Assembly: GCA_964484255.1 (NCBI GenBank)
Contig: CAZAEH010000005.1
Coordinates: 4,505-68,504, forward strand
DNA length: 64,000 bases
Reading direction: 5' to 3'
Source of the DNA: UBA6215 sp964484255
GTDB lineage: Bacteria > Omnitrophota > Gorgyraeia > Pluralincolimonadales > Pluralincolimonadaceae
Shown: positions 53,370 to 61,113 of the stretch, piece after piece
Position numbering within the stretch: the first letter of the stretch is position 1
How the letters are laid out: the number at the start of each line of letters is the position of its first letter
Notes under the pieces: generated by a model
Told to the model about the DNA's origin: nothing
The model's input: only the letters and a program-made list of their open reading frames with translations
Databases searched by the model: none
Program-made: the position numbers and the translations under genes

Positions 53370-54095
53370 ATGCTTTTAACCGTTGATATAGGAAATACCA
53401 GTGTTGCGTTCGGGATGTTCAGTGGGAAGACCCTCGTCCGCAACTGGAAGGTACCGACCCAGGAGATATTGTCCGGGAAAGCGCTAAAGCTTCCTAAGGC
53501 GAAAGTAACCCGCTCGATAATATCGAGCGTAGTACCTAAAGCGACGCCTGCAGTCAAACGGGCGTCGGCGCGCGAATACGGGATAGCCCCGCTTGTACTC
53601 GGAGAGAATATAAAAGCGCCGATAAAGAACCTTTACAAGAAACCGCGGCAGGTCGGGCAGGACCGTCTCGTGAACGCAATAGCGGCAAAAGAACTATACG
53701 GATGCCCTGCCATAGTCGTGGATTTTGGGACGGCAATAACTTTTGACGTCGTATCCAAAAAAGGAGAGTACCTCGGCGGATTGATCTTCCCCGGGATAGA
53801 GACATCTCTCAATGCCCTGTCTGAAAAAGCCGCGCTACTTCCTAAAATAAGCGTAACACCCCCTAAGGGCCTGATCGGTCGCGATACCGCCGACAGCATC
53901 AAGAGCGGGGTATTTTATGGGATCGGGTCACTCTGCGACGGGATCATATCAAGACTCGATTCCGTAAAATCCGTAAGGATGACAGTCATAGCCACCGGCG
54001 GACATGCCTTAGTTATATCGAAATTTACCAAGAACATAAGGCTTATCGATCCGCACCTGACCCTGCAAGGCCTAAGGATAATCGCTCAAAAATAA
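53370..54095 (+). CDS. coaX: Type III pantothenate kinase
   Basis: CoaX phosphorylates pantothenate in CoA synthesis. The 241 residues have the phosphate-1 motif TVDIGNTS (D6), GQDRLVNAIA near 92 and VVDFGTAITFDVV near 111, followed by GGLIFPGI. The type III enzyme is not inhibited by CoA and uses a monovalent cation. Pairing with birA is common. Transcription seems to end before the groES promoter, but no hairpin terminator is visible. Confidence 0.96.
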   Translation: MLLTVDIGNTSVAFGMFSGKTLVRNWKVPTQEILSGKALKLPKAKVTRSIISSVVPKATPAVKRASAREYGIAPLVLGENIKAPIKNLYKKPRQVGQDRLVNAIAAKELYGCPAIVVDFGTAITFDVVSKKGEYLGGLIFPGIETSLNALSEKAALLPKISVTPPKGLIGRDTADSIKSGVFYGIGSLCDGIISRLDSVKSVRMTVIATGGHALVISKFTKNIRLIDPHLTLQGLRIIAQK

Positions 54096-54104
54096 AAATT
54101 TTTC

Positions 54105-54132
54105 TTGACAAAATTGCCAGGAATCGTATAAT
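54105..54132 (+). promoter_or_regulatory. Sigma70 promoter of the groES-groEL operon
   Basis: A perfect TTGACA (54105-54110) is spaced 16 bases from a perfect TATAAT (54127-54132). The transcript should start near 54139, just before the CIRCE element. This is the strongest promoter match in the window. Confidence 0.8.
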
Positions 54133-54143
54133 AATATCCAAAA

Positions 54144-54170
54144 TTAGCACTCTGAATATTGGAGTGCTAA
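54144..54170 (+). promoter_or_regulatory. CIRCE operator (HrcA binding site)
   Basis: TTAGCACTC (54144-54152), nine bases, and GAGTGCTAA (54162-54170) make a perfect inverted repeat identical to the CIRCE consensus. It begins about 12 bases after the -10 and ends 44 bases before the groES start. It shows HrcA repression of the chaperonin operon; hrcA itself is not in the window. Confidence 0.97.
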
Positions 54171-54214
54171 TTTCTTCGTTTTTCCCGGCAAATCAAACCA
54201 ATCGGAGGTGTTAA

Positions 54215-54502
54215 ATGGCAGTTCAACCGTTAGGCGACAGGCTTCTTGTCAAGCCCATGGAGAGTGAGGAGAAGACCAAGGGCGGCATTATCCTGCCGGA
54301 TACGGCCAAGGAGAAACCATCCAAGGGCAAGGTAGTTGCCGTTGGCAAAGGCAAGCTCCTTGACGACGGCAAGGTCAAGGAACTTGAAGTTAAAGTTGGC
54401 GACGTGGTACTGTACGGACGCTACGGCGGCACCGAGATCAAATATAAGGATGAAGAGTTGCTCATCCTCAGGGAATCGGAAATATTGGCGGTAGTCAAAT
54501 AA
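54215..54502 (+). CDS. groES: Co-chaperonin GroES, first copy
   Basis: GroES is the heptameric lid of the GroEL folding chamber. The 95 residues begin VQPLGDRLLVKP, contain a mobile loop EEKTKGGIILPDTAKEKP (about 18-35) and end LILRESEILAVVK. It is controlled by the CIRCE element upstream. A second, diverged groES lies downstream of groEL. Confidence 0.98.
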   Translation: MAVQPLGDRLLVKPMESEEKTKGGIILPDTAKEKPSKGKVVAVGKGKLLDDGKVKELEVKVGDVVLYGRYGGTEIKYKDEELLILRESEILAVVK

Positions 54503-54520
54503 CAAGGGAGGGAACAAAAA

Positions 54521-56029
54521 GTGGCAAAGCAATTACTGTATAACGAGGAAGCCAGGCGCAAGATACTTTCGGGCGTCGAGCAGCTCTCGAGAGCGGTAAA
54601 GGTAACCCTCGGCCCGAAAGGCCGCAATGTTGTACTGGACAAGAAATTCGGATCACCAACGATAACCAAGGACGGTGTCACGGTAGCCAAGGAGATAGAG
54701 CTCGCGGACCCGTTCGAGAACATGGGCGCGGAGATGGTAAAGGAAGTAGCAAGCAAGACCTCGGATAACGCGGGCGACGGCACCACCACCGCCACGCTTC
54801 TTACCGAAGCCATATACAGGGAAGGCCTCAAGAACGTTACCGCGGGCGCCAACCCCATGGCCCTGAAGCGCGGGATCGATAAGGCCGTTGAGGAAGTATT
54901 TGAACAGTTGAAGAAGATATCCAAGCCGATAGGCAAGGACAAGAAAGAGATATCGCAGGTAGCCACGATCGCCGCCAACAATGACAAGGCGATAGGCGAC
55001 CAGATAGCCGAAGCGATGGATAAGGTCGGCAAGGACGGCGTAATAACCGTCGAGGAAGCTAAATCGACCGAGACCACCCTTAAAGTAGTCGAAGGCATGC
55101 AGTTCGACCAGGGTTACCTTTCGCCGTATTTTGTCACTGACGCAGAGAGGATGGAAGCTTCGCTCGAGGACCCGTATATCCTCATACACGAGAAGAAGAT
55201 CTCCAACATAAAGGACATGCTCCCGCTGTTGGAAAGGATAGCCAAGAGCGGCAGGCCGCTTTTGATCATAGCGGAAGAAGTTGACGGCGAGGCGCTTGCC
55301 ACGCTGGTCATAAACAAGATCCGCGGTACTTTCGCATGCTGCGCCGTCAAGGCCCCAGGCTACGGCGACAGGAGGAAGGCCATGCTNNNNNNNNNNNNNN
55401 NNNNNNNNNNNNNNNNNNNNNNNNNNNNNNNNNNNNNNNNNNNNNNNNNNNNNNNNNNNNNNNNNNNNNNNNNNNNNNNNNNNNNNAAACTCCAGGAAAG
55501 GCTCGCCAAGCTTTCCGGCGGTGTGGCCGTCATCAACGTCGGCGCTGCAACGGAGTCGGAAATGAAAGAGAAAAAAGCTCGCGTCGAGGACGCTTTGCAC
55601 GCGACCAGGGCTGCCGTCGAAGAGGGCATAGTCCCCGGCGGCGGCGTGGCCTTGTTAAGGTGTATACCCGCGCTTGAGAAAATAAAGCTCTCCGGCGACG
55701 AACAGGTCGGCGCCGAGATAATAAAGAGGGCCCTTGAAGAACCATTGAGGCAGATAGCCTTTAATGCAGGCCTCGAAGGTTCGGTGGTTGTCGAGAACGT
55801 GAAGAAAGAGAAGACCAACGTCGGTTTCGACGTGTTCCAGTCCGATTACGTCGACATGATAGAATCCGGTGTCATTGACCCGACGAAGGTCACCAGGACC
55901 GCGCTGCAGAACGCTTCTTCGATAGCAGGGCTCCTGCTCACGACCGAGTGCCTGGTCACAGACATACCCGAAAAAGAGAAGACTCCTCCTATGCCTCCGC
56001 ACGGCGGGTACGGCGAGGGAATGTATTAA
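54521..56029 (+). CDS. groEL: Chaperonin GroEL, interrupted by an assembly gap
   Basis: GroEL is the ATP-driven folding chamber. The sequence has the ATP site TLGPKGRNVVLDKKFG near 29, AGDGTTTATLL near 85, apical domain SPYFVTDAERME near 200, and VEDALHATRAAVEEGIVPGGG near 361. The C-terminus is a short PPMPPHGGYGEGMY rather than a GGM repeat. One hundred N (55387-55486) replace part of the apical domain. By comparison with E. coli GroEL the missing piece is about 74 codons, so the true protein should be near 542 residues. Confidence 0.97.
   Translation: MAKQLLYNEEARRKILSGVEQLSRAVKVTLGPKGRNVVLDKKFGSPTITKDGVTVAKEIELADPFENMGAEMVKEVASKTSDNAGDGTTTATLLTEAIYREGLKNVTAGANPMALKRGIDKAVEEVFEQLKKISKPIGKDKKEISQVATIAANNDKAIGDQIAEAMDKVGKDGVITVEEAKSTETTLKVVEGMQFDQGYLSPYFVTDAERMEASLEDPYILIHEKKISNIKDMLPLLERIAKSGRPLLIIAEEVDGEALATLVINKIRGTFACCAVKAPGYGDRRKAMXXXXXXXXXXXXXXXXXXXXXXXXXXXXXXXXXXKLQERLAKLSGGVAVINVGAATESEMKEKKARVEDALHATRAAVEEGIVPGGGVALLRCIPALEKIKLSGDEQVGAEIIKRALEEPLRQIAFNAGLEGSVVVENVKKEKTNVGFDVFQSDYVDMIESGVIDPTKVTRTALQNASSIAGLLLTTECLVTDIPEKEKTPPMPPHGGYGEGMY
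55387..55486. other. Assembly gap of 100 N within groEL
   Basis: Exactly 100 undefined bases, the usual placeholder for a scaffold gap of unknown size. The flanks read KAM before and KLQERLAKLSGG after; in GroEL these are separated by roughly 75 residues. The real gap is therefore probably near 223 bases and keeps the frame. Confidence 0.95.
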
Positions 56030-56052
56030 TAAACAACCCCAAGGAGGAATAG

Positions 56053-56340
56053 ATGAACCTTAAGCCATTAGGCGATAAAGTAATAGTTGAAGTATTGAGC
56101 GCTGAGGAGAAGACCAAGGGCGGGATCATCCTTCCGGACACCGCGAAGGAGAAGCCGCAGGAGGCCAAGGTCATAGCCGCAGGTTCCGGGAAAGTCCTGG
56201 ACAACGGCAAGACCGTTGCTCCCGAGGTCAAGGCCGGAGATATAGTGATATTCGGCAAGTACTCGGGCAGCGAAGTCAAGGTCGACGGTAAGGAATACCT
56301 TATCATCGACAACGATGACATCCTCGCGGTGGTCAAGTAG
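56053..56340 (+). CDS. groES2: Co-chaperonin GroES, second copy
   Basis: This second 95-residue GroES starts LKPLGDKVIVEV and has the same mobile loop KTKGGIILPDTAKEKP but differs elsewhere, for example IAAGSGKVLDNGK, FGKYSGSEVKVDGKEYL and IDNDDILAVVK. It is close to a standard GroES and follows groEL by 23 bases with an AAGGAGG Shine-Dalgarno. It shares the CIRCE-controlled transcript. A strong terminator follows. Confidence 0.97.
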   Translation: MNLKPLGDKVIVEVLSAEEKTKGGIILPDTAKEKPQEAKVIAAGSGKVLDNGKTVAPEVKAGDIVIFGKYSGSEVKVDGKEYLIIDNDDILAVVK

Positions 56341-56356
56341 CGCTGCACAAAATCAT

Positions 56357-56393
56357 AATGCCCCCTGGTCTTTTCGACCGGGGGGCATTTTTT
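56357..56393 (+). terminator. Rho-independent terminator of the chaperonin operon
   Basis: AATGCCCCC-T-GGTC pairs with GACC-G-GGGGGCATT around a short TTTTC loop, giving about 13 base pairs with one bulge-like T/G pair, followed by TTTTTT. It begins 17 bases after the second groES stop and is the only unambiguous terminator seen in the window. Confidence 0.93.
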
Positions 56394-56416
56394 GTGGTGT
56401 AATTACCATGACCTAG

Positions 56417-56425
56417 TGTTATACT
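56417..56425 (+). promoter_or_regulatory. Extended -10 promoter candidate before the Yip1-like gene
   Basis: TGT followed by TATACT (56420-56425) is a good extended -10, five of six matches. No good -35 lies 16-18 bases upstream. It follows the chaperonin terminator and is 54 bases before the next start, so some promoter is needed here. Confidence 0.45.
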
Positions 56426-56479
56426 TAAAGTCAGGGTAATCGAATCACATCATAAGGTAGTTATTAAGGGAGGTAAAAA

Positions 56480-57445
56480 ATGGGAGAAGGTACGAGCCAG
56501 GTGCCGGCATGGCAAGATTCCAAGTTCAGCTTTTTCAATGCGGTGCTGGCCACACTTAAGCAGATATTGCTTTCCCCAGGAAAATTCTTTAATAACCTAA
56601 ACTACTATGAAGGCCCGCGGGTCAGAAGTCCATTAGTATTTTATATAACAGTTTCATTTTTCTCCATATTGATAGGAATAATATTAGAAGCGGCAATTGC
56701 ACAATTGATGCATAATATCAATTTTCTGCACGCGTTCGGCCTCCTTACTGTTTTTATATTATTTTTTATTACTTTAGCCCTTATTATTGGTATATACATT
56801 TACTCACTCGTATTGCATTTATTCGTCTTAATTTTTAGGGGAAAAGGCGGATTTGATGGCACTTTTTCCGTTTTAGCTTTTAGTTCGGCAACATTTATTT
56901 TCAGGATCATCCCCTGCATAGGAGAAATAGTTTATTATATATGGTCCCTTGTCATCATTGTAATCGGGCTAAAGATCATCCATAAAATGGGCACGCCGAG
57001 AGCTTTGGCTGTCGTATTTTTGCCTATTATACTGGCGGTATTTCTGGCCGGCCTGGCGATCACGGCATTCCCATCGTTAAAGCTGCTAACAAACGAAAAA
57101 ACAAGTATAGACGATGTCCTTGCTTCAAGAGATAGAATGCAGGAGACGAGAGCGATAACGGCGTGTAAATTTGCGCTTAGAGAACTTGAATCGTGCCATA
57201 GGCTTAGCGGTGCTTATCCGTCTTCCTTAAAGGATATCATGACCGATAGGACAATATGCAAGGCGATATCGCCGTCTACAGCTTCGGAAGGGTACTATTT
57301 CGAATATACGCTGATAGACAAGGACCATTTTATTTTATATGCAAGACCCGCAAGAAATAACGGTCAAAGGATATTTTATGCCGATGAAATAGGAGAGCTA
57401 AGGGACGGCGGACCGAACGGGAAACTATCTGAATGCAGCCCTTAA
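56480..57445 (+). CDS. Yip1-like membrane protein with pilin-like C-terminal module
   Basis: The 321 residues begin with a soluble segment containing TLKQILLSPGKFFNNLNY, as in Yip1-domain proteins, then about five hydrophobic helices between residues 50 and 205. The C-terminal ~105 residues are soluble: CKFALRELESCHRLSGAYPSSLKDI, EGYYFEYTLID, YARPA and FYADEIGELRDGG. This pattern resembles the body of type II secretion pseudopilins without their N-terminal methylated helix. Function is unknown. DNA here is visibly AT-richer than the neighbouring housekeeping genes. Confidence 0.6.
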   Translation: MGEGTSQVPAWQDSKFSFFNAVLATLKQILLSPGKFFNNLNYYEGPRVRSPLVFYITVSFFSILIGIILEAAIAQLMHNINFLHAFGLLTVFILFFITLALIIGIYIYSLVLHLFVLIFRGKGGFDGTFSVLAFSSATFIFRIIPCIGEIVYYIWSLVIIVIGLKIIHKMGTPRALAVVFLPIILAVFLAGLAITAFPSLKLLTNEKTSIDDVLASRDRMQETRAITACKFALRELESCHRLSGAYPSSLKDIMTDRTICKAISPSTASEGYYFEYTLIDKDHFILYARPARNNGQRIFYADEIGELRDGGPNGKLSECSP

Positions 57446-57472
57446 GGGAAAGTGATTAAGTGAGGAGATGAT

Positions 57473-57931
57473 ATGTCGAAAAAATGCAAATATTGCTATA
57501 GCACGTTAAAGGAAGGTCAACCCGTATGCAACATTTGTAAGATTGACTCGACAAAAGACAGGGGCCAATTAACAAAAGAAGAGAAGAAGATAAATTACTA
57601 TTGCAGGGCATTATACACCATAGCATCCTTGACTGTCCTTGGCGGGATAGTCGGACTGATAGGCACGGTGCCGCAATTTTTTGAAACTCCCTGGGATTTT
57701 AACATCCCGCTTCAGGTATTTGACGTGATTTTGTATACCATAATATTGATTTACGGCATTGCCTTGATGAACTACATTCGCATTTGCTATATCACAGGTA
57801 TAGTCATATATAGTTCATCTATCATATTGAACCTTATAACTTTCAATATCATTGCCTTACTGCTCGGGATATTATTCTTGTCTTATATAGCAGCACCAAC
57901 ATCAAAAAAAATCCTGTACAGAGAATTATAA
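57473..57931 (+). CDS. Zinc-ribbon membrane protein, unknown function
   Basis: The 152 residues start with a four-cysteine zinc ribbon, CKYC (5-8) and CNIC (20-23), followed by a charged linker and about four hydrophobic helices (about 45-67, 75-100, 108-145). This fits zinc-ribbon/double-TM proteins seen in many bacteria; no specific role can be given. It shares the AT-rich composition of the island and has AGGAGATG before the start. Confidence 0.55.
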   Translation: MSKKCKYCYSTLKEGQPVCNICKIDSTKDRGQLTKEEKKINYYCRALYTIASLTVLGGIVGLIGTVPQFFETPWDFNIPLQVFDVILYTIILIYGIALMNYIRICYITGIVIYSSSIILNLITFNIIALLLGILFLSYIAAPTSKKILYREL

Positions 57932-57953
57932 ACGACCGACAAGGGAGGAAGAT

Positions 57954-58343
57954 ATGAGTAAGGGAAGGATAGCATCTGTCGTAGTTCTTGCAAGTATATT
58001 GGTTTTCTTGCTGTTCGTGCGAGGGCAACAGTTATCAGAAGCAAAAGCAAAAGCGATAGAAACAGCTAAAAATAAAGCGCAAAGCCTGGGCTACCAGGTT
58101 AATAAAATGGATGTTACAAGCAAAAAACTTGAAGACAGGACCATCGTGGTATTATTTAAAAACGATCCAAAAAGTGAAATAGCGGATCTGGCAATATGTG
58201 TATGGTATGACAATGTTTATGATATTATGATCAGGGGAGAATATAAGAACGTAAACTTTGAAAAAGACAAAGAAAAGATAGCGGACGATATAGCGCAAAA
58301 AATATCTAAGGAAATGTCGCAAGCATTAGGGGGCCAACAATAG
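57954..58343 (+). CDS. Small membrane-anchored protein, unknown function
   Basis: The 129 residues have one N-terminal hydrophobic helix (about 6-23) with positive residues before it, either a membrane anchor or an uncleaved signal. The rest is a charged alpha/beta region (KAKAIETAKNKAQSLGYQV, DRTIVVLFKND, AICVWYDNVYDIMI) ending in a helix. I do not recognise the family. It follows the zinc-ribbon gene by 22 bases with a GGGAGGA Shine-Dalgarno. Confidence 0.5.
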   Translation: MSKGRIASVVVLASILVFLLFVRGQQLSEAKAKAIETAKNKAQSLGYQVNKMDVTSKKLEDRTIVVLFKNDPKSEIADLAICVWYDNVYDIMIRGEYKNVNFEKDKEKIADDIAQKISKEMSQALGGQQ

Positions 58344-58424
58344 ATATCAGCCGGGTTTTCTATTTTTCTGATCCTGAAGGGTGAGCAATTAACGTAGATG
58401 GTTGGATAAAACTGGGGGACAAGA

Positions 58425-59126
58425 ATGAAAACGGTCGTTATAGCTGTGATGGCGGCGGTATTTATTTCAGTAAACGTTTTTGCTGATGATTTACAGAATG
58501 CAACGCCGGTACCCGGCCTCGGAAAACAAATGACCGAAACGTTGCAGGGAAAGATATTGAAAGTGTATTCAGCCGAAAATGACGGAGCTAAATTCCGCGC
58601 TTATGTAGTCATGTGGAAAAACCAAGAGATCATAGTGTCAGACGCATTCGGGACAACAGATAAGAAGCAGGGTGATATGATAACCTTTACTGCATACCAA
58701 GCCGAAATGCCCGATATCACCGCGGTCGATCCTGATTCCGGCAAGATGATGAAATACCTGCAATTTACGGCAGAAATGGATTTTCCGCAGTTCGATTCCT
58801 TTAAGCCAAACGAAAATGAAATGGCAATTTCTTGTCTTAGAACAATAAGTACTGCATGTGAAGCATACAGGGCAGGCAGCACCCCAATAAACTATCCGCC
58901 GGACCTTAAAACATTGTCCGAACTAAACCCGCCGTATATCGATTCGCAATTAGGCAATGGGAGCAAGAACGGATATAAGTTCACATATACATATGTAAGC
59001 GCAAATAAATACAAATGCGTAGCTGCTCCCGAAAACCCGGAATTCACATCGGAGAAGAAAACCTATTTCGTGGATGAAACAAGTGTTATAAGACTTAACG
59101 ATCAAGATGGGGATCCGGTCGAATAG
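58425..59126 (+). CDS. Exported protein with pilin-like C-terminal module
   Basis: The 233 residues begin with a cleavable signal peptide (about 1-20, ending VFA). The middle ~100 residues are beta-rich (KILKVYSAENDGAKF, YVVMWKNQEIIVSDAFG). The C-terminal ~100 residues, from CLRTISTACEAYRAG through NYPPDLKTLSEL, GYKFTYTYV, AAPENP and TYFVDETSVIRLND, resemble the C-terminal module of pseudopilin-like proteins and that of the Yip1-like protein at 56480. No prepilin cleavage site is present. Function is unknown. Confidence 0.55.
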   Translation: MKTVVIAVMAAVFISVNVFADDLQNATPVPGLGKQMTETLQGKILKVYSAENDGAKFRAYVVMWKNQEIIVSDAFGTTDKKQGDMITFTAYQAEMPDITAVDPDSGKMMKYLQFTAEMDFPQFDSFKPNENEMAISCLRTISTACEAYRAGSTPINYPPDLKTLSELNPPYIDSQLGNGSKNGYKFTYTYVSANKYKCVAAPENPEFTSEKKTYFVDETSVIRLNDQDGDPVE

Positions 59127-59134
59127 AACAATAA

Positions 59135-59857
59135 ATGGAAAGGAAAAAAATGGCCGTAATGCCTCGGATGTTACTCGAAAAAATAATGCAAAACAACGCA
59201 AGAAGAATGGTCATCCTTGTCCTTTCAATTATAGTCTTCTGTTTCGTTATCTGGGGGCTATCGGTGTCTAATCTCGGCCAAAGCGATGAGCAGCGAGCCG
59301 CGGCCGCCCTTCAAAAGGGACTAGCTTTCGGTAATCAAGGTAAATATGAAAAAGCCATTGTTTACTTGAACAAATCCATAGAAATAGATCCAAAAATGTC
59401 TTTAACCTATTACGTAAGAGGATATACATATTTTGAAAAAAAGGAATACGAAAACGCGATCCGTGATTTTACGGAAGCGTTTAGGATTTCACCGACCTAC
59501 ACAAACTCCCTTATCATGCGCGGGATTTGTTATTCGGAAAAACAGGAATACGAAGAAGCCGAAAAGGACTTCACCCTGGCTATCGAGACACACGAAAGTA
59601 CGGAAGCCTATAATGAAAGAGGCCTTATCTATATAAAAACCGGCAAATACGACAAGGCCGTATCTGACTTCAATAAATCCATAGAAATTAATCCCCGGCT
59701 CGCCTTCCCGTACCAATGGAGGGCCGTATCTTATTTCAATAAAAAAGAATACGATAAGGCATGGCAGGACCTGCATAAAGCAGAGGACCTGGCCAATTAT
59801 AAGCCTGATGAAAGATTCATAGCCAACCTTAAAAAGACATCAGGAAGGGAAAAATAG
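59135..59857 (+). CDS. Membrane-anchored TPR protein
   Basis: The 240 residues have an N-terminal membrane helix (about 25-46) followed by about five TPR units from residue 55 to 230 (for example GNQGKYEKAIVYLNKSIEIDP, YFEKKEYENAIRDFTEAF, IKTGKYDKAVSDFNKSIEINP). TPRs mediate protein-protein contacts, so it may scaffold the other island proteins. It ends the island, after which guaB3 has its own promoter. Confidence 0.75.
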   Translation: MERKKMAVMPRMLLEKIMQNNARRMVILVLSIIVFCFVIWGLSVSNLGQSDEQRAAAALQKGLAFGNQGKYEKAIVYLNKSIEIDPKMSLTYYVRGYTYFEKKEYENAIRDFTEAFRISPTYTNSLIMRGICYSEKQEYEEAEKDFTLAIETHESTEAYNERGLIYIKTGKYDKAVSDFNKSIEINPRLAFPYQWRAVSYFNKKEYDKAWQDLHKAEDLANYKPDERFIANLKKTSGREK

Positions 59858-59883
59858 CCTGCTCCCGGTACACCCTGTTTCAC

Positions 59884-59912
59884 TTGACTTTTTGCCCCGG
59901 TTTTTGTATCAT
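59884..59912 (+). promoter_or_regulatory. Sigma70 promoter before the IMP dehydrogenase gene
   Basis: TTGACT (59884-59889) is 17 bases from TATCAT (59907-59912), five of six matches each. The start codon is 32 bases after the -10, with an AAGGAGG Shine-Dalgarno at 59928-59934. No purine riboswitch is visible in the short leader. Confidence 0.7.
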
Positions 59913-59943
59913 AATTCTCTAAATTCAAGGAGGTTCCGGAAAT

Positions 59944-61104
59944 ATGGGTGAATATATAGGTATTGGAAGGAAGGCCCGCCGCTGCTACGGATTCGATGAG
60001 ATAGCCCTTGCCCCCGGACGGGTCACGATAAATCCCGCCGAAGTTGATACAAGCTGGAAGATAGACGGGAAGAAATTCAACGTGCCGATCCTTGCCGCGG
60101 CCATGGACGGTGTCGTTGACGTGAAATTCGCCATAGCCATGGGCAAGCTCGGCGGTATAGCCGTATTGAACCTGGAAGGAGTCCAGACCAGGTACGAAGA
60201 CCCCGATGAAGTCCTTGAACAGCTCGTAAAGGCCGATCCCGAAAAAGCGACCGAGATAATCCAGTCCATATACACCAAACCGATACAGGAAAAACTTGTA
60301 GAGAAGAGGATACGCCAGATAAAAGAGGCTGATGTACCCGCCGTAGTCAGCGCTATACCGCAGCGAGCCGAAAGGTTCGGCAGGATAGCCCAGGATGCCG
60401 GAGCGGACATATTTGTCATACAGTCTACAGTAAGTACGGTCAAACACGTCTCAAAAGAATACAAAGCCCTGGACATAAAGAAATTCTGTAAAACGGCCAA
60501 GATACCTGTTGTGGTCGGCAACTGCGTAGGATATGAGGTTGCCATGGACCTGATGAAGAGCGGCGCGTCCGCTATACTTGTAGGCATAGGCCCCGGAGCG
60601 GCCTGCACTACAAGAGGCGTCCTCGGTATCGGTGTCCCGCAGGTAACTGCAACCGTAGACTGCGCAGCCGCACGCGACGTTTTCTACAAAAAGAACAAGA
60701 GGTATGTCCCGATAATCACCGACGGCGGCATGAGGGCGGGCGGGGATATTTGCAAGGCATTAGCTTGCGGTTCGGATGCCGTAATGGTCGGCTCTGCGTT
60801 CGCAAAGGCAGTAGAAGCGCCGGGGCGCGGTTACCACTGGGGAATGGCAACGCCCCACGCCAACCTGCCGAGAGGCACCAGGATACATGTAGGCACCACC
60901 GGCACATTGGAAGAGATATTGTTCGGGCCCGCCAGGTTCGATGACGGTTCGCAGAACCTTATGGGAGCGTTGCAGACATCAATGGGATCTGTCGGGGCGG
61001 TGAACATGAAAGAGTTCCAGAGAACCGAGATAATCATAGCCCCATCTATCAGGACCGAGGGAAAGATATTCCAGCAGGCGCAACGAGTAGGAATGGGCAA
61101 ATAA
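59944..61104 (+). CDS. guaB3: GuaB3-type IMP dehydrogenase without CBS domains
   Basis: The enzyme belongs to the IMPDH/GMP reductase TIM-barrel family and would convert IMP to XMP for GMP synthesis. The 386 residues show the catalytic loop GPGAACTTRG with C221, AAMDGVVD near 53, the phosphate-binding ITDGGMRAGGDI, and GTTGTLEE near the flap. The paired CBS (Bateman) domains that interrupt ordinary GuaB are absent; the length matches the GuaB3 branch. It directly precedes guaA, the next enzyme, which supports dehydrogenase rather than reductase activity. Confidence 0.88.
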   Translation: MGEYIGIGRKARRCYGFDEIALAPGRVTINPAEVDTSWKIDGKKFNVPILAAAMDGVVDVKFAIAMGKLGGIAVLNLEGVQTRYEDPDEVLEQLVKADPEKATEIIQSIYTKPIQEKLVEKRIRQIKEADVPAVVSAIPQRAERFGRIAQDAGADIFVIQSTVSTVKHVSKEYKALDIKKFCKTAKIPVVVGNCVGYEVAMDLMKSGASAILVGIGPGAACTTRGVLGIGVPQVTATVDCAAARDVFYKKNKRYVPIITDGGMRAGGDICKALACGSDAVMVGSAFAKAVEAPGRGYHWGMATPHANLPRGTRIHVGTTGTLEEILFGPARFDDGSQNLMGALQTSMGSVGAVNMKEFQRTEIIIAPSIRTEGKIFQQAQRVGMGK

Positions 61105-61113
61105 CGGACAAAA

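Noticed and set aside
54215..56340. Second groES as an assembly duplicate across the gap
   Set aside because: The two genes differ at many codons and residues outside the mobile loop, and flank different sequence, so they are true paralogues.
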